Part shown: positions 22,195 to 32,235 of the stretch, in pieces
Layout: every line of letters starts with the position of its first letter
Numbering within the stretch: position 1 is the stretch's first letter
Origin: Nephrocerus scutellatus
Taxonomy: Eukaryota; Arthropoda; Insecta; Diptera; Pipunculidae
Reading direction: 5' to 3'
Assembly: GCA_947095585.1 (NCBI GenBank)
Contig: OX352763.1
Location: 21,873,462 to 21,937,461, forward strand
DNA length: 64,000 bases
Translations under genes and position numbers: made by a program
The notes under the pieces: model-generated
The model's input: the letters and a program-made list of their open reading frames with translations, nothing else
What the model was told of the DNA's origin: nothing
The model's database searches: none

Positions 22195-22560
22195 AATATT
22201 GAAAACCTATTTATAACACTGGTAGGTCTGTCTCACCATTACAGAGTCTCCGGGCTAAGATTTCAAACTGCTTATTGCTAAGCACCCAAGAATCAGATCC
22301 ATACTTCAAATGCATGCTCCACTATCTTAATATTCTTAATCGGAGGACCAATTTTGGATGTCCTAACAACCGTAGTGCTTTGTTTTGCTCTCATTTTTGT
22401 GCAGTTGTCCCGGATTTCCTTGCGCTTGCTTTATCAGGACGTTGAATGGGCTTTATAGTTATCTTGGCATATATTATGGCCATAGCTAACCTATATAGTC
22501 GCAACAGTTTATTTGGGACGCCGAATTCTTTCCCACTTTAGCGTAGAGTCTATCATTTCT
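22195..22560 (-). mobile_element. RTE-type LINE fragment with internal deletion
   Basis: Minus translation gives, in order, an RLAMAIIYAKITIKPIQ-like segment (palm start), a jump to ESKTKH (the NESKTKY motif after the YADD), then DIQNWSSD and finally WILGC near 22,285, corresponding to the YGSETWVLSK motif of other copies. The YADD region is lost. Heavy decay. Confidence 0.55.
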
Positions 22561-22680
22561 TGTTGGATGCAGAAGAAAATCTTTTACGCGGTCCTCAACA
22601 ATAAATGCTGCTCGTTGTGTTATCTCACAGGATGATTCCTATTCTTCAGTCTTCTGACATGGTTTTTTTCTACCAGACCT

Positions 22681-22752
22681 TAACGCCCACGCTGTGCTAA
22701 GCCTAGCATTATAAGGGAGCAAGCCCCTTTAAGCGTGCGAAAATTATAAAAA
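22681..22752 (-). repeat. CCCTTATAATGC dispersed repeat, copy 2
   Basis: The reverse complement reads GCACGCTTAAAGGGGCTTGC, then TCCCTTATAATGCTAGGC and TTAGCACAGCGTGGGCGTTA, matching the copy at 45,640-45,715 over most of its length. Confidence 0.65.
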
Positions 22753-22907
22753 AGAAATACACTATTAGTTCATGAATGGCTTTGTGTAGTACGAGCCCTT
22801 CAGATGCGACCGATACCTAGGCTTTGTTTTTTTTTGATCCGCAATGCTAATCCTAGCATTTTCTTTACGCGTGCACATACCGATTTATGGCTTTGTTACC
22901 TTCCTCT

Positions 22908-23183
22908 ACGCCGTGGCTCAGATGCATGGATTTCTAAGCAGGGGGTTCGTAGCTCGTAGTCCCAGGAAACACCAATAGTATTTTTAACGGTCCCACCTCT
23001 CGCAAATGTCTGACAAACGTCCAAGAGTAATAACTTGTTACTTCTCAATTCACCGTTCGGATCAGTATTAAATTGTAGGTCCCCTCCATTTGTGTGCAAA
23101 AATGTACATGCGCAACAGAAATGGTCTCGAGAAGCTAGGCCTTGGATCGCCACGATCTGTCGCGCTGAATATTATTACTATTA
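22908..23183 (+). mobile_element. tRNA-derived SINE, copy A (old)
   Basis: The head CGCCGTGGCTCAGATGCATGG keeps an A-box-like TGGCTCAG; the B-box region (GGTTCGTAGCTCGTAGTCCC) is decayed. The body matches copies at 26,512 and 49,079: AACACCAATAGTATTTTTAA, CCTCTCGCAAATGTCTGACA, TTCTCAATTCACCGTTCGGA and TGTAGGTCCC...CCATTTGTGTGCAAAAA. The tail is GTCGCGCTGAATATTATTA. Length is ~275 bp. No coding capacity; such elements rely on a partner LINE for mobility. Confidence 0.75.
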
Positions 23184-23580
23184 ACTCCTTCTACGCTTGG
23201 TGGTGGCTTTTATCAAAATGTTGCCATACATTTATTGTGTTCTTATAAGGTGGTCTCCAAAAATCATCACTTTCTAATGTAAAAAAGCAAATAAACATGA
23301 AACACGAAAGGGTTCCCAACTGAGGCCTCTTTCTTAATGATTCGTTTGTTTTGGTTGAAATATTGCCTTGACTCTCTTAGCCATAAGCATAGGGGATATA
23401 AGCACAGAATACGCATAACAAAACGTAAAAAATAATTGGACGAAAATCCAATTGCCGAAAATTCGCCAATACTATCAGACCACTACGGAATGATTCCCCC
23501 TCTGTTTGGCAAAAATTCAGAATTCTCATCATCATTTTTTCCTTTCCGCTCTAAATACGTCAAGACAATTGGAGACGCAT

Positions 23581-23626
23581 GGCTGACTGACTGACTGACT
23601 GGCTGACTAGCTGGCTGGGCTGGCTA
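23581..23626. repeat. (CTGACTGA)n/(GGCT)n microsatellite
   Basis: Runs of GACT and GGCT units; no larger structure. Confidence 0.8.
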
Positions 23627-24785
23627 TGGTCTGCTTATAGTTGTCGTGAAGGATGGTATCTACGACCAACTAACTACTCGTACGTGCCGTGCCTTCACCG
23701 CACTCAGACAGACACTTTCTCTTGCACAGAGAGTTAGTTGCGTTTTTCTACCCCTTGCAAAAATTGCTGTCTTTCTTACTTTGTATTGTAACACGCCATT
23801 GACTGCCATGACTTCAGTTGAACGACAGTCGAAAACTCAAAACTAACTAAGTAAACAACATCAACTAGTTAGGCGGAGGCTCCGAGAGCGGTACAACAAA
23901 TGAGGAAAAACACATTAAAAACCTTCCGAAAACAGGAGGCCAATTCGAAAAGTGCAGCAGGAAGAAGTGGTGCAGACGCAAAACGCAACCAAAAACCGCA
24001 GACACAGCCAGACTGTGCGGCTGATGGCTGATGGGCTGGTGCAATAGTGGTTCAGTAGTGTCGTAGTGCAGTGCAAGCGATATAATATCGCAAATTGTAT
24101 TTTGGTCTGCTATTATTCAGTGATGGTGGTGATGGTGGAGGTGGAGGAGGAGGAGTAAAGGACGATCGCGCGCAACCCCCGAGCGTTTCAATTATTTTTT
24201 GAAGAAAAAAAAAACACACAATTCACAATTTTACGTTCCATCGTACGTCGTCGCTGCTGAGACGAATCCAAGACGAAAAAGACACGAAGTAGACAAAAAT
24301 AATGTAGGACCAGACCAGACCAAGACCTTTATAGAAGCTTCTCTACTCTCAAGTGTTGTGTCAGTTGCTGTTGCAAAATTCCACCAAAACCAACAAAACG
24401 AGAAAAGGGTTATTATTCGGTTCCGCCTTATCATCACCATCGCATTATCACCGCGCTTTCAGCATTCATCGTAGCACTGATGGTTGTGAGTTTGTTTGTG
24501 ATGAAAACAAACTGACAAACACAACAAAACAAATGGAAATGAAAAGAAATCGAAAGGAAAATTGCATTTTATTTTCATTATTCGAATCGAATTGTCTGTG
24601 GCGCGTTCGTTGTTCGTCCCATACGTCATCGCTATTCATCATGCAATGCAATGTTGAGAATCCTGCCGAGACAGACAGACAGACAGCAAGACGGACGAGA
24701 CGACGCGCCAATTTGACACGCAGCCGCAACACAGACACGTGTGTACAAAATTCTACGACAAAAAAAGAACACTTAGCCATTACCC

Positions 24786-24806
24786 CATCATCATCATCAT
24801 CATCAT
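24786..24806. repeat. (CAT)n microsatellite
   Basis: Seven CAT units. Unlike the RTE tails, no RTE 3' end is attached. Confidence 0.8.
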
Positions 24807-25387
24807 AATCTAACCATTGCCATTCATTCACATGTACGTTGGCATATTGAATTGTCAGAGACGGACAGACAGATATCAGGAGGTACATAAAAGGTAAGCA
24901 GCCAGAGGCCAACGCAACGCGTCTGTGGTTATTATGACGATGGGAATTTGTGACACTTGACAGACCAACCGATGAAAACCACGCACAATTGACATAACGT
25001 CACTCTTTGGATGACTTTGATAGCTATTGGAGATTGACTGGAGTCTCATTCTAATGGACATTTTATCTACATATCGGCAAAGCCAACATGTGGCTAGCAC
25101 AAGGTCTGATTGAGGTCATTGGAGATCAATGAAGAGAATTCATGCTGAAAGGCCTTATCCTCCATTACGATGGCATATTGGGGTGGGTGTGAACCAACTT
25201 TATACCAATAACTAAGCTTGAAAATTTGTCAACTTTGTTTAGTACCTTTAGGGCAGGACAAAAATTTGGGAGAACATTAGTTTGTGAAAAATTTTTGGAA
25301 CCTGCATCTATTCTTTCACTTTTCCACTTCGCTACGATCCACCTATTCTACATTCTAGACATTTACTCTTTACACATCATTTATGAC

Positions 25388-25416
25388 AACGCTGTGCCAA
25401 ACATATAAGGGTGCTC
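25388..25416 (-). repeat. CCCTTATAATGC dispersed repeat, partial copy 3
   Basis: CGCTGTGCCAAACATATAAG followed by GGTGC aligns with the reverse complement of the 45,640 copy (CGCTGTGCTGTGCATTATAA...). Short and diverged. Confidence 0.4.
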
Positions 25417-25504
25417 GATTTCAGAAGGCTACAATCAAATAATTTAGGTTAGTAACGCAGAGTTGAAAGGCCAATAACTTACTCGTATCATCGCTATGAG
25501 CGAA

Positions 25505-25925
25505 GGCCTTAATGGTGGATGGGAGTCTTAAAGTGTCATAAAAGTCCTTTAAACGTTTATCTGGGAGGCCAGGACCGGATTTTAGGCCTTAATTACGGAT
25601 ACTCTAGAGTCTAGAATGACATAAAAGTCCTCGAAACATTTATCTCGGAGGCCAGGACCGGATTTTAGGCCTAAATGGCGGATACTCTAGAGTCTAGAGT
25701 GTCACAAAAGTCCTCTAAACTTTTATCTGGGAGGCTAGGACCGGATTTTAGGCCTTAATGGCGGATACTCTAGAGTCTAGAGTGTCATAAAAGTCCTCTA
25801 AACATTTATCTCGGATACCAGGACCGGATTTTAGGCCTAAATGGCGGCTACTCTAGAGTCTAGTGTCACAAAAGCCCTCTAAACTTTTATCTGGGAAGCC
25901 GGGACCGGATTGTAGGGCCAAATAT
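25505..25925 (+). repeat. 83-bp tandem array with 166-bp dimer structure, ending in an RTE tail
   Basis: The landmark GGAGGCC (or its variant) occurs at 25,564, 25,647, 25,730, 25,813 and 25,894: periods 83, 83, 83 and 81; a diverged partial unit precedes at 25,506. Odd units carry CTGGGAGGC and GGCCTTAAT; even units carry CTCGGA and GGCCTAAAT, with CATAAAAG versus CACAAAAG also alternating, so the array is an A-B-A-B-A dimer repeat. Each unit contains CAGGACCGGATTTTAGG, resembling the RTE 3' terminus. The last unit runs into TAGGGCCAAATATGGTGATG, the RTE tail itself. I infer an array derived from RTE 3' sequence. Confidence 0.85.
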
Positions 25926-25938
25926 GGTGATGATGCAA

Positions 25939-26292
25939 CTTCTGTCACTGTCCTAATATGCCTGAAAAGGATGGGCTGCGGAGTGATCGCTTATACAGAT
26001 GACATTGCTATTAGTATCTCAGAGAAGCACCTTTATACCTTCAAGGAACTCCTACAAAATGCTCTAAACATGTTAATGACATGGGTAGATCGTTGCGGTT
26101 TAGGGGTAAACCCTAAACCCTCTTCTTTACAAGGAAATACAAAATCCCGCACGTAGACCCTTCCTATATTAAAAGCATTAGCTTAACTTTCTTTGAAAAA
26201 GCCAAATATCTGGGTCTTTTCCTATATTGAGAGCATAAGCTTAACTTTCTCTGAAGAAGCCAAATATCTTGGTTTTATTCTGGATAGGAAGT
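25939..26292 (+). mobile_element. I/LOA-like LINE fragment (RT palm and thumb)
   Basis: The frame VLICLKRMGCGVIAYTDDIA (25,953-26,012) holds the RT box as YTDD instead of YADD, then ISISEKHLYTFKELLQNALN, MLMTWVDRCGLGVNPKP, and after a frameshift ISLTFSEEAKYLGFILDRK ending near 26,292. This order is that of RNase H-bearing LINEs such as the copy at 29,745. The segment coding ISLTF(F/S)EKAKYLG is present twice in tandem (26,163-26,278). Confidence 0.7.
26163..26278 (+). repeat. 58-bp tandem duplication inside the LINE
   Basis: CCTATATTAAAAGCATTAGC at 26,163 and CCTATATTGAGAGCATAAGC at 26,221 start two ~58-bp copies, each ending in GCCAAATATCT(G/T)GGT. The copies differ at several positions, so the duplication is not recent or the family was already varied. 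Confidence 0.8.
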
Positions 26293-26294
26293 AA

Positions 26295-26525
26295 AGCCAC
26301 AGTGGCAATCTTCTCATACAAAAACGCCATTGGAAACAAATGAGTTGAAAACGTATCAGCGTTTCCATGGCCTTGGAAAGAATCGATGTAAGTGCTATGG
26401 GTACGAAGATGGAGACGACGGCTCGCCTTTTTTGGGTGTGGTCTGGACAAAGGCTGTTTTCGAACTTCTCGGGAAGAGTCCAGAAAAATAGGATAGATGG
26501 AAACACTTAATAGTAATATAATACC
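26295..26525 (-). mobile_element. CR1-like LINE fragment (same family as 10,070)
   Basis: Minus translation in two frames gives IILLLSVSIYPIFLDSSREV, then KFENSLCPDHTQKRRAVVS, and IALTSILSKAMETLIRFQL. These match AFSFIYTILLDSSREV of the plus copy at 10,810-10,870 and the RT-entry motif (SILSKxMETLIxxQL). Truncated on both sides by other elements. Confidence 0.7.
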
Positions 26526-26755
26526 GGCGCGACGGACCCATGCGGTCCAAGGCCTGGCTTCTCGCAACCATTTGTGTTGAGCATGCATATTTTTGCACAC
26601 AAATGGAGGGACCTACAATTTAATGCCGGATCCGAACGGCGAATTGAGAAGCTTTCCGTGACAAGTTATTACTCTCGGACGTTTGTCAAACTTTCGCGAG
26701 AGGTGGGACACAGTGAAAAATACTTTGATGTTACTGGGATTCCAACTATAGAAGG
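26512..26755 (-). mobile_element. tRNA-derived SINE, copy B (5'-truncated)
   Basis: The plus strand shows the reversed element: tail TAATATAATACCGGCGCGAC, then TGTGTTGAGCATGCATATTT, GGAGGGACCTACAATTTAAT, CCGGATCCGAACGGCGAATT, GAAGCTTTCCGTGACAAGTT and TGTTACTGGGATTC. Homology to copy C stops in the B box; the A-box half of the tRNA-like head is missing. 5' truncation is normal for LINE-mobilised copies. Confidence 0.75.
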
Positions 26756-26799
26756 AAAAGCGATGCCAGGAGACTGACGAACAGGGATCCTGTGATCCA

Positions 26800-27345
26800 T
26801 ACATAACAAGGAAGGTATCACAATGTGCAACAATGATCGTGGTCGTCGCGTTCCACCTATATCTTACAAGACAGGATGGCCTCAAACGCTTAAGTCATCA
26901 TGGCCCATACCAGTGTGCCTACATTCCAGGCAAATCAACAACTGATAAGATCTACACCCTTAGGCAGGTGATGGAAAAATGTCTCTAGAGCTCCAAAACT
27001 CACTAGGTAGACTATCTGTTTATAGACTTTAAAGCCGCCCAGTGTAGAACTTTATAAAGCCATGAGAAACTAAAACGTACATAGTCGTTGACCAGTGTTA
27101 TAAGCCAAGAAAATATATCCGGCTTACTATAAAGCACATTCAACAACTATAAAGGGCTCCAACGAGGGGATCTATGGACTGACATTCATCCTCTTCAACC
27201 TGGCGGTTGGGGAAAGTTATTCTAAATTCGGATGTAACGGCGAGAAGAACAATCCTTTATAAGTCTATCCGGGTACTGGGGTACGTAGACTATATTGAGA
27301 TAATTGGTAGAAACCTAAGAGCTCTACATGAAGCAGCTTTCGTTT
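26800..27345 (+). mobile_element. RTE-type LINE fragment (RT domain)
   Basis: Joined frames: GITMCNNDRGRRVPPISYKT (RTE motif NYRGIxLLPxxYK), GPYQCAYIPGKSTTDKIYTL followed by RQVMEKCL, then YLFIDFKAAQCRTL (catalytic DFKAAFD region with the last Asp changed), INNYKGLQRGDL and finally ILYKSIRVLGYVDYIEIIGR near 27,255-27,320. In the last motif the YADD box reads YVDY, losing one of the two catalytic Asp. Several stops. No 5' or 3' end. Confidence 0.75.
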
Positions 27346-27500
27346 AGAGAGCAAAACATTGTACATGGCAGCCAACTCTGCGATGGGCTTATAGCTCACA
27401 AACATTTCTTTTGCTTGTCTAAGGCCAGGGAGATTTTCCCATATTACGGAAGCGGCTGTCTTACCTATTCTTTGTATCTCTTCCCGCATTATATGCAGAA
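27345..27500 (-). mobile_element. LINE fragment, region after RNase H
   Basis: Minus frame MREEIQRIGKTAASVIWENL then PGLRQAKEMFVSYKPIAELA. It aligns with INNWENKLRLAHWENVPGLRQSKQLI of the I/LOA-like LINE at 7275-7350. A tail fragment in reverse orientation. Confidence 0.6.
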
Positions 27501-27744
27501 TTGTGTTACATGTTTTATATCGTTACATTTGATTCTTTGTGACATGTGTTACACGATATATTACATCGTTACATGCGTTTCATTGCAGCATAGCCTTGAA
27601 AGTTTACTCTCAACGCGCTTAAAAAATATCCTTATCAAAACTTCTGTCTACAAGGTGCTACACTTAAGGGTACGATATAAATATCAGTGACTTGGAATTT
27701 TGCAAAACCTTTTTTTTTTTTAACTTGATTTTGTTTACTATTAG

Positions 27745-28260
27745 GGAAGACCTTTTTAAAAAATTTTATTTAACTTGACTCGACCCCTTTTTGTCTGTAT
27801 TTTCGATCACTTTGAGGTCCTTTTTAACCACCTTTCACACGACCTAGAGAGCTGGGTATCTTAGTCCAAAATAGCATTTTTTATATTCTGCGTGAGACGC
27901 GTGTCGTGTGTCGCCTTTGGTGCGTGTGTTGGATTGAAATTTTTGTTTTTTCTTCTTCTTTGAGGTTATTTTTAACCACCTTCCACACGATTTAAAGAGC
28001 TCCATTTTTCCAGTGCCTAAGTTCAAAATAAAATTTTTTATATTTCGGTTATGACGCGTGTCGCATTTCGCGTGTGGCGCATGTGATGGGTTGAATTCGC
28101 GCTATTTTCTCGTTTTTGATGTCTTTTTTAATCCGCTTTCGCACGACCTAGAGGACTTAAATTTTGTGAGCGGTTCAATGTCAGAAACCAATTTTGATAA
28201 CCCGCGTTTGACGTGTGTCACGTGTCACTTGTGGGGCGTGTTATGTGGGGAAAAATGAAA
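27745..28260 (+). repeat. ~150-bp tandem repeat element, copy 1
   Basis: The phrase CCACCTTTCACACGACCTAG recurs at 27,828, 27,976 and about 28,133 (spacings ~148 and ~157). Each repeat passes through CGCGTGTCG(T/C) and GTGTTGGATTGAA/GTGATGGGTTGAA segments. The left end (ACTTGACTCGACCCCTTTTT then GTCTGTATTTTCGATCAC) is shared, reversed, with 41,030-41,095, so both are copies of one element with an internal tandem repeat and a common end. Class unknown. Confidence 0.75.
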
Positions 28261-29740
28261 ATACTTTGACATCAAAAAGATATATTTTAGGTATATATTC
28301 GATGTATACATAAAAGTTTGTACCCGGAAAACGAAGTTTTTTTTATATTTACTTGTTTTATACTCCTAGCTCCTGATTCTCAAGTGAAAATGTTCTTAGT
28401 CCATCTGTTGGTTAAGTATCCTAAGAATCGTGCAGATAAGCGCCTGTCGCGACTGACGTTTTAAATGTGACACACATTAGAAGGAACCAAATACTTTCTC
28501 AGCACAGGAGAGAGGCAAGCGTTGGTCATTCATTCATTCATTCATGCCCGAAATTTGTGCGGTGTTGGACTATTGCTTCGCCCCGAAAAGTTATACATTT
28601 TTTGGGTTTTTTCCAAATTCAAATTTTATCTTTAACGTTTTGTCCCAATTTTTTTTGTTACCAGCGTTACTACTTCGCAGTACACAGCGCTACCACAGAA
28701 CCCTTACATTCTCTGTGGTTCTTTTGTTTTTAAATTTTTATTAGGTTTCCCCTTCTTGTGATATGCGCTTTTGCATATCATGTATACACCTTCTCCCGCC
28801 TAACGTGCGAGTAAACCCAACAACCACACCATCATCATCAGGACGGAGTATATTTGGCCCACCGGCACTATAATCATGAAACGAAATTTCGGCAATCGGC
28901 CGTCACAGCCGCTATACGTGCGGCATCTCTTCTCCTTCTCACACCCACCTGGTGTTGCGGCGTGTTGCGTACACTGCTTCCGTTTTCGGATGGGTTTGGT
29001 TCATTTAACTTTTTGCAATTCTTTCCTGGCTGTTGTCCACCCTCCCTACCACCACCTCTTCTTGCATTCAACAGCCATCAGTGTGACAGTTTTTTCTCCT
29101 GTATTCCTTGGTATTTTCTGTGGGTCGGCGGCAAAGGTTTGAAGTCGTCGGCGCGGTACACTCTCTTGCAGGCTGGTTGGTTACAGTCGATTCTGGTAGT
29201 GCGTCGTCGTCTTACTTAGTGCGTTCACGTGCGTTTTTCTTCCTTCTTCAGTTCCTGCTGCTTACACATGTGCTAGCATGTAAAGTACTTGTACGCGCCG
29301 CTGCTGCTTTTACTTTGGAGAACAACATAATACCGCTGTTTGTACGCCGAGCGAACGTCGATGACGTAACGAAGTCGAATTGGTGGTAACCAATATTTTC
29401 GGCAATACAAACGAGATGGGAGATCGACAAAAAACGAAACGAAATTCATACATGTACTTGTTGTCAAGCTGATGTGTTAAGTGAAGTGCATTGTGTTTGG
29501 GTAAGGGCCATTCATGTATGTACTCGTATATGCGCAGTACGAAAAGCCGTCTCGCCGTTCAGAATTCCTCACTTTCAGTTTTGATTTCACTCGGAAGTCT
29601 TAAGACCGAGACCCATGCGTAAAACCGAAAAAGAAACACACATTTTTCCACTTCAAGAACATGCAAAATTCATGAATTTTCGTTATTTTGTTAAACTTTA
29701 TAAAGTTTGTTTCAATACTAGATACTAGAAATATATAAAA
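28261..29740. other. unassigned unique DNA
   Basis: No transposon coding. A CATT microsatellite lies at about 28,527-28,545. From 28,850 to 29,470 the DNA is CG-richer and pyrimidine-rich with overlapping chance frames on both strands, resembling a leader or promoter region more than coding sequence. Confidence 0.35.
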
Positions 29741-29744
29741 AAAA

Positions 29745-31300
29745 AGCCATCATGAAAGCTAACGGACGTTCCTGGACGTAGTTCTGTCAATCCATTGTGA
29801 GACTCGGCAAGAATATGTAAGATCCAAGGACCTTTCCGATCTGACCTTTATTGAAAGACTAGATTACAGGTGGTCAGAATCCACAGCCGAATCTCTGGAT
29901 GTTCTAATTAACACCCACATACCAGAAAACTTACGGCTGGGTACTCCTAAAAGCCAGGAATGATCACCATGCGAAGTGCACAATATTATAACCCACGAAA
30001 AGGTTTCCTGGGCCATTCGCAGTTTGGAGGTGGAGCAACTCCTAGTGCAATGGATCATCTCCATATTAGGTAGCAGGAAAATCCATGTTAATCTGGGCAG
30101 TAGCAGTATCATCAAATCAGTCAACAGAGGAACTCCCTAAGGGGGGAGAATAATGTAATGGTAATAAACAAGATCCTTATGACACTTGAGTTGGAAAGCA
30201 TGAAAGCTGTCGCATATGCAGACGACGTAGTGGTGGTAACTGTGTCGAAACAGTACGCTTCCGTGATTAGTGAATCATGGAATGGGCTCTAAGCATGGTT
30301 AGCTGCTATACGGCCGGCTGTGGCCTGCGGGTTAACTCTGGCGAAAGTGAAATGGTACTTTTCACTAATAAGTCTACAATATCGAATTTTGTCCTGCCTT
30401 TCGCATACCTCAGAAGCGTAATATATCGGCGTAATCTTATATACAGCAAACTCATCTGGAAGTCAAATATAGAATTTAGGGCTAAGAAAGCATGTATTGC
30501 TCTATACGCTAGCAACAAATCCATTGGTAATTAATGGGGACAGACTGCAGATGGCTCTGTGGTTGTACATAGCAGTGGTGCGCCCTATTCTCACCTGTGG
30601 AGCGATGGTATGGTAGCCGGCAATTAACAAAAAAAAAATACAGCAAATACAGAATACAAAGATCAGCAGCTGGTGGCATAACTGGAGCACCACTATACAC
30701 AACAATCCTATACCTATTACCCCCCGACCTATTTATTAAATACGTCGCGATGAGCAGCGCCATACGGTCAGTGCAATATGCTGCAGTTGTTACAAAAGAA
30801 GATGATACATCTTCTACAGTATTATACTCCTAAACTATACATCAATCATAGCTTTGTCGTGGAGTTTTCGATTCTAGAAAGTTGAAAGGATGGGAGAGTT
30901 TTGGGACTTTTCGATGTAAGTCTATTCACTGATGTATTCAAGATGAGAAATTGAGTTTTCTCTTAAGACATTACTCATTTAAGGTCCTACAAGCTACTCT
31001 GCTAGCATTTTCCCAGCGGAGATCCTAGAGCGATAAGGGATAAGGGATGCATGGACCTATCTCACAGTATCGCAATAGCTGGCACGGTTCGCATATGCGT
31101 AGGCCGCCAATCTACAATCAAAGCTATTGTAACAACACTTTTTAACTTTAAAAGGGCAATGCCAAGCCGTACTAGTTAGATAAGTCAACGCATAGAGTTA
31201 ACACTAGTTTGGGTGTGTGCCGGGGCACAGCAACATAACGACGTACTGACGAAGAAGGGCGTCACACTGGACTAGGACTACACTGAGTGAGCCTGCTGTT
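29745..31300 (+). mobile_element. I/LOA-like LINE: RT and RNase H, decayed
   Basis: Joined frames in order: LTFIERLDYRWSESTAESLD and VLINTHIPENL (29,845-29,935), HEKVSWAIRSLE, WIISILGSRKIHVNLGSSSI (about 30,050-30,110), VNRGTP-GG, MTLELESMKAVAYADDVVVV (30,180-30,240; intact YADD), WALSMVSCYTAGCGLRVNSG (30,280-30,340), EMVLFTNKS, SNIEFRAKKACIALYASNKS, MALWLYIAVVRPILTCGAMVW (30,550-30,612), IQRSAAGGITGA, LLPPDLFIKYVAMSSAIR (30,712-30,768). Much later LTLVWVCAGAQQHND at about 31,195-31,240 fits the VWVPGHSxxxGNE motif of an RNase H domain. Stops and frameshifts throughout. Same broad type as the element at 5478 but clearly a different family. Confidence 0.85.
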
Positions 31301-31390
31301 TTTTTAAGCTCCGTTATGGAACGTTTTCTCAAATTCCTTACCACCAAAGCATAGCTAAGGTGGAAGCGATGTGACATAGATATAAGCCAA

Positions 31391-31411
31391 ACAGACAGAC
31401 AGACAGACAGA
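31391..31411. repeat. (ACAG)n microsatellite
   Basis: Five ACAG units just after the LINE. Confidence 0.85.
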
Positions 31412-31524
31412 AACACATTAACATTTACTATAATGGTCCTTCGAGCCGAATGAAAGCGAATTACATTGTGAAAAAGCTCTGCTCCAAAGATTCTTTATTC
31501 TTGTATCGAGCTTTCATTAAGTGA

Positions 31525-31900
31525 TCAACATATATCAGCATTAAAAAATTCTTGAAACCTCCAATGAACAATTTGGTCCTTCAGATACTTGTTGACGTCT
31601 ATTTTGAATGCCTGTAGATTAAAAAGTTCGCGAAATACGGATTCGACCGATTCATTCTACATCGATATCACTTCAGCTCTTTCGCCTATCCTTAGTGCAA
31701 TGTTTGGCTTTAAGAAATACATTGATTTTGTGGAATTTGCAAGTATTTTCAGTTTTTGGAAGCTGAATTTTTATAAGGCTATCGGCTCCTGTCGTTTGTT
31801 AGGCCTGGTAATACAAACGAATCCGGTACAATTCACCGTCAATTTGTTGGTCTTCAAGAAAGTCATCAACTAGTACCTGAAGGATCGAATTTTTCAATAG
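31525..31900 (-). pseudogene. decayed coding remnant, unassigned
   Basis: On minus, two frames look protein-like in succession. The first reads SILQVLVDDFLEDQQIDGEL then YRIRLYYQA, one stop, and ADSLIKIQLPKTENTCKFHK then INVFLKAKHC. The second continues NIALRIGERAEVISM, stop, NESVESVFRELFNLQAFKID and VNKYLKDQIVHWRFQEF. ExxxIDGELYRIRLYY...SLIxKxxP faintly recalls the N-lobe of ecdysteroid-kinase-like proteins, but I would not assign it. There is no transposon motif and no splice structure I can defend. It could be a retropseudogene or part of an unknown element. Confidence 0.3.
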
Positions 31901-32089
31901 AGGTCCCAGGTATTTTGAAGGCTCACTTTCGTCATTATTTGTAATATTTTCCTGGTCAAGGTTTTTTTTAGTACTTTTCCTTGACCATGATCCATTGATT
32001 ACCTAAACCTTTTAGACCCGCGTCGTTGAAACAAAAAATGTTGTCCATCGGAGATACTCATATGGCTATAAAATTTGAAGAAAATCGGG

Positions 32090-32235
32090 TAAATTTTGTA
32101 AAAAAAAAATTGTTTGGGAGCCACCCGACACCGAGGCACTAGAGGCATGGGAAATACACATCTGTGCAGAGTTGGAATAAAATTGGGCTTTAGGAAGTGT
32201 GTTAAAAATTGATCACAAGATTCTACCCACCAGCC
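32090..32235 (-). repeat. dispersed repeat B, copy 1
   Basis: The reverse complement reads GAATCTTGTGATCAATTTTT, AACACACTTCC, AAAGCCCAATTTTATTCCAA and CTCTGCACA. It matches 61,366-61,440 on plus (GAAATCTTGCGATCAATTTT, AACCCACTTTCC, AAGGCCCGATTTTATTGAAA). The right-hand partner sequence with GGGGCTCCC/GGTGGCTCCC is also shared. Both copies translate to similar peptides (SCDQFLTHF.(K/R)P(N/D)FI), but I treat that as a consequence of DNA homology. Confidence 0.65.

Larger units (their letters stand above)
23187..25500. other. unique DNA with leader/promoter-like stretches
   Basis: No transposon coding sequence. About 23,860-24,110 on plus (GAACGACAGTCG..., GCAAAACGCAACCAAAAACC, TTCAGTAGTGTCGTAG) looks like a fly 5' leader with an initiator-like TCAGT. 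Simple stretches lie at 23,581-23,626 (GACTG/GGCT), 24,121-24,157 (GGTGGTGATGGTGGAGG type) and 24,786-24,806 (CAT). Frames of ~150 codons on both strands over 24,353-24,912 are Asp-, Arg- or Cys-rich products of these repeats. A first exon or promoter is possible but unproven. Confidence 0.3.

Noticed and set aside
24353..24912. Two opposite ~150-codon frames
   Set aside because: Both lie over CAT and CAGA simple repeats and lack motifs; opposite-strand frames of similar length argue for chance.
25505..25925. Regular 83-bp repeat considered as a CRISPR-like array
   Set aside because: Units are contiguous with no unique spacers, the unit is related to a LINE 3' end, and the genome is eukaryotic.
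31525..31900. Assignment to the ecdysteroid-kinase-like family
   Set aside because: Only a weak YRI-x-L-x-Y and SLI-x-K pattern; the second frame does not follow that family. Left unassigned.
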